Assembly (NCBI GenBank): GCA_002432025.1
Contig: DJFE01000016.1
Span: forward strand, 8,015-72,014
Reading direction: 5' to 3'
Origin: Candidatus Avelusimicrobium stercoris
GTDB lineage: Bacteria > Elusimicrobiota > Elusimicrobia > Elusimicrobiales > Elusimicrobiaceae
Length of the DNA stretch: 64,000 nt
Within the stretch, counting starts at the first letter, position 1. Each line of letters opens with the position of its first letter. This document shows positions 26,851-34,030 of the stretch, piece after piece. Under the pieces are notes generated by a model, which was not told the origin of the DNA, made no database searches, and saw nothing but the letters and a program-made list of their open reading frames with translations. The position numbers and the translations under genes were made by a program.

Positions 26851-27861
26851 TTAGATCTTCCCCAAATACCACTGAACGGTCTTTTTGATACCCGTCTCAA
26901 AAGTCTCTTGCGCCTTCCAGCCCAACTGCGTTTCCAATTTGGTAGCGTCAATGGCGTAGCGGCGGTCGTGCCCGGCGCGGTCTTTTACAAAACTGATTAA
27001 ATGAGCATAGGGCCTTCCATCCTTCGCGGGGTGCAACTCATCCAACAGGGTGCAAATAGTATGGACAATTTGCAGGTTGTTACGCTCGTTGCGACCACCA
27101 ATGTTGTACGTCTCGCCCGCTTTGCCCTGCTGCCACACCAAGGCAATTCCCCTGCAATGGTCCAGCACATACAGCCAGTCACGCACGTTTTTCCCATCGC
27201 CGTATATCGGGATATTTTCCCCTGCCAGCGCCTTGCGGATAATGGTAGGGATCAGTTTTTCATTGTGTTGCTTCGGCCCGTAATTGTTGGAGCAATTACT
27301 GGTAGTCACGTTGAGCACATAGGTATGGTGATAAGCCCGCACCAACAAATCACTAGACGCCTTGCTAGCAGAATAAGGCGAGTTGGGCGCATAGGGCGTG
27401 GTTTCGGTAAAAAGTCCTGTTTCACCTAATGAGCCATACACCTCGTCTGTAGAAATATGGTGAAAGCGGCTCTTTTCATACCCGGGTTTCACTTGGCCGG
27501 GGGCAGTCATCCAATGTTTGCGGGCTGCTTCCAACAGTGTAAATGTGCCTTCTATATTCGTTTTGATAAATGGAAGTGGCCCCGTGATAGAGTTATCCAC
27601 GTGGGACTCCGCCGCAAAGTGGAACACCCCGCGGATATCGTATTTTTCAAACAGGTCCTGCACCAGGGCGGCGTCGCAAATGTCGCCCTTCACAAAGGTG
27701 TAGCGCGGATTATTTTCGCACTCCTTCAAATTGTCCAAATTGCCCGCATAGGTCAACTTATCCAAATTGAGCACACGATACTGCGGGAACGCCTCTAAAA
27801 AGTACGGGATAAAGTTGGAGCCGATAAATCCCGCCCCACCAGTAATTAATATATTACTCAT
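26851..27861 (-). CDS. rfbB: dTDP-glucose 4,6-dehydratase
   Basis: 336 residues. G-G-A-G-F-I-G (8-14, NAD binding), S-T-D-E-V-Y-G and Y-S-A-S-K-A (catalytic Tyr/Lys), N-N-Y-G-P-K-Q-H-N-E-K substrate block. Converts dTDP-glucose to dTDP-4-keto-6-deoxyglucose. No rfbC or rfbD is in the operon, so rhamnose is not the product made here; the following aminotransferase points to an amino-dideoxy sugar. Start at 27861 overlaps the rfbA stop by one base (TAATG) with GAGGG upstream. Confidence 0.95.
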   Translation of the reverse strand: MSNILITGGAGFIGSNFIPYFLEAFPQYRVLNLDKLTYAGNLDNLKECENNPRYTFVKGDICDAALVQDLFEKYDIRGVFHFAAESHVDNSITGPLPFIKTNIEGTFTLLEAARKHWMTAPGQVKPGYEKSRFHHISTDEVYGSLGETGLFTETTPYAPNSPYSASKASSDLLVRAYHHTYVLNVTTSNCSNNYGPKQHNEKLIPTIIRKALAGENIPIYGDGKNVRDWLYVLDHCRGIALVWQQGKAGETYNIGGRNERNNLQIVHTICTLLDELHPAKDGRPYAHLISFVKDRAGHDRRYAIDATKLETQLGWKAQETFETGIKKTVQWYLGKI

Positions 27862-28745
27862 TAAAAAAACCCTCGTTTTTCTTCTTTTGGTATAGATAAT
27901 AGATATTGTCCATACTCTGTACTCTTCATACATTTACCACGCTTTATTACTTGTTCCAAAGTAATCCAACCATTTTTGTAAGCAATTGCTTCTAAACACG
28001 CTATTTTAAGGCCCTGACGACTTTCTAGGGTCTCTACAAACATAGAGGCATTTAGCAAATCGGCATGCGTACCAGTATCCAACCAAGCCATTCCTCGCCC
28101 CATAAACGCTACGGATAGTTGTTTATTTTTAAGATACCATTCGTTGACTGATGTGATTTCCAATTCTCCTCGGGCAGAGGGCTTTAGAGCCTTTGCTATA
28201 TTGACAACTTGATTGTCATAAAAATATAACCCTGTAACAGCAAAATTTGACTTAGGATGAGTAGGCTTTTCTTCTATGGATATCACTTGATTGTGCTTGT
28301 CTAATTCCACAATGCCATATTGTGAAGCGTTTTTTACAGGATAAGCAAAAATTCTGGCTCCACTAGAAATTTGAGCTGCTTGTTGTAGTAGTTGGGTCAG
28401 ATTGCTACCATAGAAAATATTGTCACCCAAAATAAGACACACGGAGTCTCGCCCGATGAATTTTTCGCCTAAAATAAAGGCTTGGGCCAACCCCTCAGGT
28501 TTGGGTTGCTCGCAATAGGAAAGTTGCAAGCCGTAAGCGGAACCATCGCCCAAAAGTTTTTGATAAAGAGGCAAATCAGTAGGAGTTGAGATGAGTAAAA
28601 TTTCCCGTATACCCGCCAACATTAAAACAGATAATGGATAATAAACCATCGGCTTGTCATAAATGGGGATGAGTTGCTTGGATACACCAAAGGTTGCCGG
28701 ATACAAGCGGCTACCAGTTCCACCTGCCAAAATGATACCCTTCAT
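27861..28745 (-). CDS. rfbA: glucose-1-phosphate thymidylyltransferase, operon-leading copy
   Basis: 294 residues. [31 protein letters not shown] are the RmlA signatures. First gene of the 28.7-19.0 kb operon; AGGAG lies 8 nt before the ATG. The long structured leader ends about 20 nt upstream, so translation and transcription here are probably under its control. Diverged from the copy at 19.0 kb. Confidence 0.95.
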   Translation of the reverse strand: MKGIILAGGTGSRLYPATFGVSKQLIPIYDKPMVYYPLSVLMLAGIREILLISTPTDLPLYQKLLGDGSAYGLQLSYCEQPKPEGLAQAFILGEKFIGRDSVCLILGDNIFYGSNLTQLLQQAAQISSGARIFAYPVKNASQYGIVELDKHNQVISIEEKPTHPKSNFAVTGLYFYDNQVVNIAKALKPSARGELEITSVNEWYLKNKQLSVAFMGRGMAWLDTGTHADLLNASMFVETLESRQGLKIACLEAIAYKNGWITLEQVIKRGKCMKSTEYGQYLLSIPKEEKRGFF

Positions 28746-28765
28746 ATGCCACTCCTATAAACCGT

Positions 28766-29178
28766 GGGAAAAGGACTTGTGGAACTCTTGGCGGAGGTAT
28801 TCATAAGTCCCTTTCCCGTTCACACGCAGTGCTGTAGCGTATGAAAACGATGGAACCTATTGAATTTATTCACTAAGGAAGAAATGAAATGGAAGGAAAC
28901 AAAAACGGCTGACTATAACAAGTCTCATCACAGTCTTGTCATAAACAGCCGTAGTTGCACTCAAAATATGTGTGCAACACTCGGCAGAAGACAAAGGGCT
29001 CATGACTTCCCCTCATCTTCTGCCTAAACCAGCCGTTTTTGGACGTGATGAGAACTTTGGTTTCCCAAAGCCTTCCTATTCTTCAATAGGATTCCAAAAA
29101 CAGAATAAATTGTAAGTTAGCCCACTCCTTGTGGCTGTACTTTATACTCCTAACTAAAATTTTCTTTTAGAATAGCAT
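28766..29178 (-). ncRNA. structured leader RNA of polysaccharide operon, copy 1
   Basis: About 410 nt that recur at 52272-52705 in the same relation to the other polysaccharide operon. In minus-strand order: hairpin CCTATT-GAAG-AATAGG (29090-29075), hairpin CTTTGG-GAAA-CCAAAG with a GNRA loop (29070-29055), TCTCATCAC (29053-29045), CAAAAACGGCTG (29041-29030), GGCAGAAGA/TCTTCTGCC hairpin, GTTGCAC/GTGCAAC hairpin, then a terminator-like hairpin ACGGCTG...CAGCCGT followed by U5 (28952-28900) whose loop contains GTGATGAGA, then hairpins at 28848-28825 and 28817-28766 next to rfbA. Several pairs are G-U on this strand but A-C on the other, so transcription from the minus strand is favoured. Not recognised as a known family. 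Confidence 0.85.
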
Positions 29179-29400
29179 ATTTTAGTTTAATTGTACATAT
29201 CTCAATAATAGCCTAGACTAAATCACATAGTGTATTAAAAACGTGTTTCAGCGCAAGAAACCTATCATCTAGCACTCTTACCAAGGAACAACTACACTTT
29301 TTTCCAATACTGCTGTAAATTTAGCCAGGTGTTTTTTTAGGTCCTATAAAGTAACTATACTCCCTTTGATATTTTCCGATTTATTACCTTATTCACTAGT

Positions 29401-29559
29401 CTAAATAATCTTCAAAATACGCGTGTAAATAGGTTCCCAAGACAGAAGGATTTTTGTAGAAAAAGAAATAAGTTCTTGCGTTAAGCGCTCTTCTTCTTTT
29501 TCTAAATTCTCTTTGGCCCCCTTTGTTTTACCAAGATATTTCTGAAGTTTTAAAAACAT
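29401..29559 (-). CDS. possible small gene or gene remnant
   Basis: 52-codon frame, Lys/Glu-rich and helical (KENLEKEEERLTQELISF), with an ATG but no Shine-Dalgarno sequence. It reads like the end of a longer protein. The rest of 29179-29834 shows nothing else clear apart from 29720-29760, which resembles a degraded copy of the segment at 30975-31025, and a TATAAT at 29810-29815 before the Fic gene. Confidence 0.3.
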   Translation of the reverse strand: MFLKLQKYLGKTKGAKENLEKEEERLTQELISFSTKILLSWEPIYTRILKII

Positions 29560-29834
29560 TGACCACTAAATTAAAACGGCAAAATTTCGAGTCTTTCCTT
29601 TCTCAATCACGTTCGTAACCGAGTAGTATTTACTCTATTGTTATCGCCTATACATATCCTCGCGACAAATCCGAGGCAATCCGTTCTATGTGGAAAAAGT
29701 TCTCTCATAGTCCACTTGCCTTCTCTCCACTAAGAGCATATATGTAGCACGGGCACAGCATAATGAAAACTAAACAAGATTACCACCTCATTTTACTAGC
29801 AAGATATCATATAATAAAAGAATAGGAAAACGAT

Positions 29835-30944
29835 ATGGATAAAGACCCCTTTAAAGAGTATCTAGCGCAAACCGAACCAAGCAAACGTGAAAAATGTTAT
29901 GCTTGGTATACGGCTATTGGTTTACAAAATGTAGACGGCTTAAAACCTTCCTCTTATCTATTGGACACGGCAAGAAGAAATATTGAAGGCGAAATTAGCA
30001 TTGAACAAGCGCAAGCATTGCTCAATAGTTATTATAAGGAAAATCCAGTCAAATCTGCACAAGACAGAACAGAAGAAGCCGATAAGGTATCTGTTCGTAT
30101 TGCCAAACTCCTGTCTGAACAAGCGTTTAGTTTTACTACAAGTGAATACCTTTCTATACACAAACAACTTTTTACAGGTATCTATGCACATGCAGGGCAG
30201 ATCCGCACATATAACATCACGAAAAAAGAATGGGTCTTAAACGGTGATACGGTAGTGTATGGAACGGCCTCGGAGTTAAAAAATACGATTGACTATGACT
30301 TATCCGAAGAAAAAAAATTCTCTTATCAAGGTTTATCATCTAATGACATATTACATCATTTAGCGATATTTGTGGCAGGACTATGGCAGATACATGCTTT
30401 TGCCGAAGGGAATACGCGTACTACAGCTGTATTTTTTATCAAGTATTTAAGGACATTGGGTTACAATGTTACCAATGACATCTTTGCCAAGCACGCTTGG
30501 TACTTTAGAAATGCGCTCGTTCGTGCGAATTATAACGATATAAAGAATGGAATTCACTCTACTACGGAGTTTTTAGAGTTGTTTTTAAGAAATTTACTAT
30601 TAAAAGAACAAAACCTGCTGTCTAACCGAACGATGCATATCAGCCATACGTTTGAAAAAGTAGACATTGAAACACAAAAAATAGACATTCAATCTAAAAA
30701 AGTGGACATTGAACAACTTATTAAAGAAAAATTACCCACAATAAGTACCAAAACCAGGATACATATTGCTAAACTCTATGCAACTTATAAAACGGTTCCC
30801 TACTTTGGGCGAACTGAGGTGTCTCTCGTATTAGGCCTCAAACCTGCGATGACCTCTCGCTTACTAAAAATAATGTTAGCCGTCAAACTTTTAGAACCTG
30901 TTTCTGGAAAGGGCAAAGGCAAATACCGCTTTGTTCAATTCTAA
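29835..30944 (+). CDS. Fic/DOC-family protein with C-terminal winged helix
   Basis: 369 residues. Fic core: H187-A-F-A-E-G-N-T-R195 (H-x-F-x-x-G-N-x-R) with the catalytic His and phosphate-binding loop; the Thr in place of the usual second Gly of the loop is common in this subfamily. I-H-K-Q-L-F-T-G-I-Y-x-H-A-G-Q-I-R is the conserved helix before the flap. Residues 44-66 (ARRNIEGEISIEQAQALLNSYY) resemble a VbhA-type antitoxin helix, so self-inhibition is possible. Residues 268-295 hold V-D-I-E/I-D-I-Q repeats, and the last 80 residues look like a winged helix. Probable AMPylase or related nucleotidyl transferase. AGGA precedes the ATG. Confidence 0.88.
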   Translation: MDKDPFKEYLAQTEPSKREKCYAWYTAIGLQNVDGLKPSSYLLDTARRNIEGEISIEQAQALLNSYYKENPVKSAQDRTEEADKVSVRIAKLLSEQAFSFTTSEYLSIHKQLFTGIYAHAGQIRTYNITKKEWVLNGDTVVYGTASELKNTIDYDLSEEKKFSYQGLSSNDILHHLAIFVAGLWQIHAFAEGNTRTTAVFFIKYLRTLGYNVTNDIFAKHAWYFRNALVRANYNDIKNGIHSTTEFLELFLRNLLLKEQNLLSNRTMHISHTFEKVDIETQKIDIQSKKVDIEQLIKEKLPTISTKTRIHIAKLYATYKTVPYFGRTEVSLVLGLKPAMTSRLLKIMLAVKLLEPVSGKGKGKYRFVQF

Positions 30945-30990
30945 AAAATCTTGTTCATAACACATATTAGTTGACTTCTCTCCCCTATAA

Positions 30991-31362
30991 GAGCGTACAT
31001 ATAGTACAGGCGAAAATAGCAACCGTTTTAAGGATAGAAATGCGGAAACTGACATAACCCCTTGGATTGAGTTTTTTGTATCCGGCATGCTCCACTCCTT
31101 TCAAAGCGTACAAAAGCATTTATGTAGGGAAAATGGCACCAAAGAGAATAGCCAAATACTCCGTGCATTAGATGCACTACAAAAACAAGCTTTGGTACTG
31201 TTTGAGAAAAGTGATTTTATTACGTCCAAAGATGGAGAATACTTGTTCCCCTTTGCCGGCAGAGCGGCCCGTCAGCTCTTACAAAAATGGGTACTACAAG
31301 GTTTTGTCATCTCCGACACTTCCAAGAAAAACCGAAAATATACGTTAAACCAAAAGAAGTAG
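30991..31362 (+). pseudogene. C-terminal remnant of another Fic gene
   Basis: An open frame without a plausible start encodes D-I-T-P-W-I-E-F-F-V-S-G-M and then a winged-helix-like end (GRAARQLLQKWVLQGFV). The T-P-W-I-E-F-F segment is the typical region after the Fic domain of filamentation-type Fic proteins. The catalytic domain is missing. An ATG at 31087 would give only a 91-residue tail, so a relic is favoured. Confidence 0.6.
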
Positions 31363-31445
31363 CAGAATCTCCCGATTTTTCGCGACATCCCATGCGGGAA
31401 TTTCGAAGGGAATTATCTTTTTTGTTATACTTTGATTAGATAAAA

Positions 31446-31615
31446 ATGAAACTCCCCGGGCTCACGCCTGGGGTTTCTTTGGCTCCAAAATTTCAGCGTT
31501 GCTTAATTTTGCCCGCTACTAAACTCAATGAGAAAACAAAGTTTTTCTAGTAGCGGGTTTGCACACTCCATTCCTCGGGCTTACGCCCGGGGTTTATTGT
31601 GAGCAGTAGTTATAA
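31446..31615. repeat. structured repeat unit C (~170 bp)
   Basis: Matches unit B (18365-18534) base for base as far as read, including three palindromes and the AGCAGTAGTTATAAA end. Lies in the gap between the Fic remnant and the zeta-like operon; 31616-31710 downstream has a short coding-like relic but no gene. Confidence 0.9.
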
Positions 31616-31722
31616 AAAACAATCCTTGGAAAAAAGCAAAATTAGTAAAGATATTGATGGGGCAACAACTCATTTCTTTCCAGATTTATTTACTAATGGC
31701 AAGTAGGATGTCTATTTAAGGA

Positions 31723-31747
31723 AAAGCCCCGCTAAATGCGGGGCTTT
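31723..31747. terminator. terminator after the zeta-like operon
   Basis: AAAGCCCCGC/GCGGGGCTTT stem with a 5-nt loop, about 20 bp past the end of the minus-strand small gene. The A-tract on this strand gives the T-tract on the minus strand. Confidence 0.75.
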
Positions 31748-31765
31748 CTAATGTAGAAAAACAAT

Positions 31766-31927
31766 TTAAAAAGGATTTTTGTCTGTAAAGGATCCATCTG
31801 GCAATTGCCATACTTGCTTGCCATTGATTATATACATATTTGGAATCCCGTTCTTGCGGTTTTCTTCCTGGGCTTTTTGTACAGCTCGATCCGCAATACG
31901 AGTTAGTTTAACTGTCAATTTTGTCAT
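31766..31927 (-). CDS. small protein paired with zeta-like kinase
   Basis: 53 residues: basic N-terminal helix (LTRIADRAVQKAQEENRKNGIP), then M-Y-I-I-N-G-K-Q-V-W-Q-L-P-D-G, a short beta element. Its ATG overlaps the kinase stop codon (ATGA at 31924-31927) and GAGGGA lies 5 nt upstream, so it is coupled to the kinase. Short proteins of this look are commonly found directly after such kinases and are antitoxin candidates; that role is inference. Order toxin-first is unusual for classical epsilon-zeta. Confidence 0.7.
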   Translation of the reverse strand: MTKLTVKLTRIADRAVQKAQEENRKNGIPNMYIINGKQVWQLPDGSFTDKNPF

Positions 31928-32487
31928 AAGTCCCTCTTAAAGACAGTATAAAGATTTTCAGTTAGAATTTCAATATCTCGACCTTTTTCTTGGTCTGCTA
32001 CAGGAACAACATGGCCACCGCCATTATAGTATAATACCCAAAAATTGACCAAATCTTTATACTTGTACCAGAAATTATGCTTGCTTCTTTCAAAACGCCT
32101 GATTACATCTTCATCCGGAACGGGGTGTCCTCCATTTTGGACACGCATTTGAATACGACCGATACAATCTTCCGGTTTATCTACAAAAACATAAATAATA
32201 ACCACGTCATACCCTGCTTTTTGGGCCTTTCCAATCGTTTTTACATGTCCCACACCGGATAGCGTGCTTTCTAGCGCAAATGATTTCCCTTCGGCTAGCA
32301 ACTTATCAATACGGGCATGAACCTCTTTCCCGGCTTGGATACGTGCCGATTGTATGTTTTGGGGACAAAGTTCCCTAGCAATATCATCGGCATTTACATA
32401 GACGATATTTTCTTCCGGCAATAACTCTTTGGCAATGGTACTCTTGCCGCTACCGTTCGCTCCGGCTAGGATGTATAAGGTTTTCAT
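31924..32487 (-). CDS. zeta-toxin-like P-loop kinase
   Basis: 187 residues. G9-A-N-G-S-G-K-S-T17 (Walker A), V-N-A-D-D-I (substrate-binding Asp), L-E-S-T-L-S-G, and a G-G-H-P-V-P-D-E-D-V-I-R-R-F lid with conserved Arg. This is the zeta/AAA-33 family that phosphorylates small substrates, UDP-GlcNAc in known zeta toxins. The start has TATAAT exactly 6 nt upstream and no Shine-Dalgarno, so a leaderless transcript is likely. Coupled to the small gene at 31766. Confidence 0.85.
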   Translation of the reverse strand: MKTLYILAGANGSGKSTIAKELLPEENIVYVNADDIARELCPQNIQSARIQAGKEVHARIDKLLAEGKSFALESTLSGVGHVKTIGKAQKAGYDVVIIYVFVDKPEDCIGRIQMRVQNGGHPVPDEDVIRRFERSKHNFWYKYKDLVNFWVLYYNGGGHVVPVADQEKGRDIEILTENLYTVFKRDL

Positions 32488-32493
32488 ACGCTT

Positions 32494-32499
32494 ATTATA
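32494..32499 (-). promoter_or_regulatory. -10 box of zeta-like gene, leaderless arrangement
   Basis: TATAAT on the minus strand, then AAGCGT, then ATG. Transcription 7 nt after the box would start at the A of ATG. No good -35. 32500-32833 beyond it shows no gene. Confidence 0.6.
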
Positions 32500-32833
32500 G
32501 CAAATTGAACTTGTGCAGTTTTTGCACAGGTTTGTTTTCAGTTTGTTCCAAATAGGCTTTGCCTTTCAATAGATATTATCTTGCCTGATAAGTTCCTTTT
32601 TATTTATATCAGGCATATTTTTTCCCTGCTTCTCCCTGTTTTTTCTCTGTTCGCTCTTTTAGGGAATTTGAAGATATCTTCTCTGGTTTTCTCCGCCAAG
32701 ACATTTTATAGAGCTACATCTCCAAAATCCTCAAAACTATCACAAAATGGGCAAAATTCCCTGTTTTTACCCTGATAAACAGGGAACGAAACATCCGGGT
32801 TTTAGAGAGAAAGAATCATCACGCACGCCTGCC

Positions 32834-33953
32834 CCATTTCTATTTTCCCCGCCCAAGAGACGGGGATTTTTTGTGTGTTATTTTATCTTTCTCCGACGAG
32901 AAACTTCTTACTTTTTCATCAGTCACCGTCTTAGAGTGCTTTATCTTGGGCGTAAAAGTCAGATAATTCGCCCCAAGTTCTCCGACGGCAAAAATCGCAG
33001 GATCCACTTTTTGTCTTTACTTAAATTTTTATTGAGGTCACAGGTTCAAGTCCTACGCGGTATCAAACTGTTTTAATAGATAATCTTAAAATAATCCAGT
33101 ACCGCTTTCATTTGATCTTGAGCTGATAAACAGGTATCTATTAAACGTTCGTGGTTATGAGGCCACTCGTTCAGTCCTTTATAATAAAACATCTTTATAT
33201 TGTCCGTAATGATAAACGGCACAATATTATTGCGCAGACACTCTTTGAACAAAATAAGCCGCCCAATACGGCAATTCCCGTCTTGAAAGGGATGCATAGC
33301 TTCAAACTGATAATGGAAATCTAACAACTCTTCAAATGTGTGTTTATCTTTGCGGTTATACTTTGTAATCAGTTTTTTCATTTTGTTCGCTACGTGTTCT
33401 GGACTCGTAGTGTGATGTCCGCCGACCTCATTAGCTTGGCGTTTATAGTCTCCCACTGCGAACCACGCTTTGCGGCTGTCCGAAGTACCGTTTTTAAGCA
33501 CGCCATGTAACTCTTTAATGAAGCGTTCACTGGGCTTATAATTGGCATTTTCAATAATCATATCAATACACTTGAAATGATTAGCCGTTTCTACAATATC
33601 ATCCACTTTGACCACATTATCTTCCACGCCTATGGTATTGGTTTCAAAAATATAACGGGTTTGCTCGTGCGAAAGTTGGCTTCCCTCTATATGATTAGAA
33701 TTATAAGTGAGGTCAATTTGTATTTTGTGATAAAAGCCACCGTGCTGTTTGGCTGCTTGCTCTGCCTTTAATACTTGTAGTACGGTATTAGCCACCTTGC
33801 TTGGTTTAGGTTTGCGGGTAGGCTTTGTGGCATCTTCCGGGATATTCCAGGTCTTGCCTGTTAAAAACGCACCGGCAGTGTGCAATAGTTCCGCACTCTG
33901 CGCTGCAATAATTTCCATTTTTTAGTTGCTTGTGCTACTGATATATATGCCAT
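32834..33953. repeat. 1.1-kb duplicated Fic segment, copy 2
   Basis: Copy of 2353-3482, beginning with the CCATTTCT that follows tRNA-Val in copy 1 but with no tRNA here, so this is the transposed or duplicated copy. The tRNA-like fragment (GGTTCAAGTCCTA) at its inner boundary is also kept. Confidence 0.9.
33073..33953 (-). pseudogene. frameshifted duplicate of the Fic gene
   Basis: Second copy of the gene at 2592-3482. The original start (ATG at 33953, M-A-Y-I-S-V-A-Q) is kept, but a 10-bp deletion near residue 27 shifts the frame into a TAA three codons later. An internal ATG at 33918 restores the main frame but drops the helix-turn-helix. The Fic loop reads H-P-F-Q-D-G-N-C-R instead of G-N-G-R, losing the Gly of the phosphate-binding turn. 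The inhibitory S-N-H-I-E-G motif is intact. Probably non-functional. Confidence 0.85.
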
Positions 33954-34030
33954 AAAGTTCCCCGCCCTTTTTATTATCTTCTTTTATTTTGAGGATTAGT
34001 CATATGTAATAAATATAGTAGTATATTCGT

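Noticed and set aside
28833..28850. GCTGTAGCGTATG resembles the ops/JUMPstart element of polysaccharide operons
   Set aside because: It is on the plus strand, pointing away from the operon, and is explained by the CATACGC/GCGTRTG hairpin of the leader.
28766..29178. RNase P RNA, tmRNA or group II intron as identity of the leader element
   Set aside because: No RNase P core sequence, no tRNA-like end with tag frame, and no domain V or reverse transcriptase; duplicated before operons instead.
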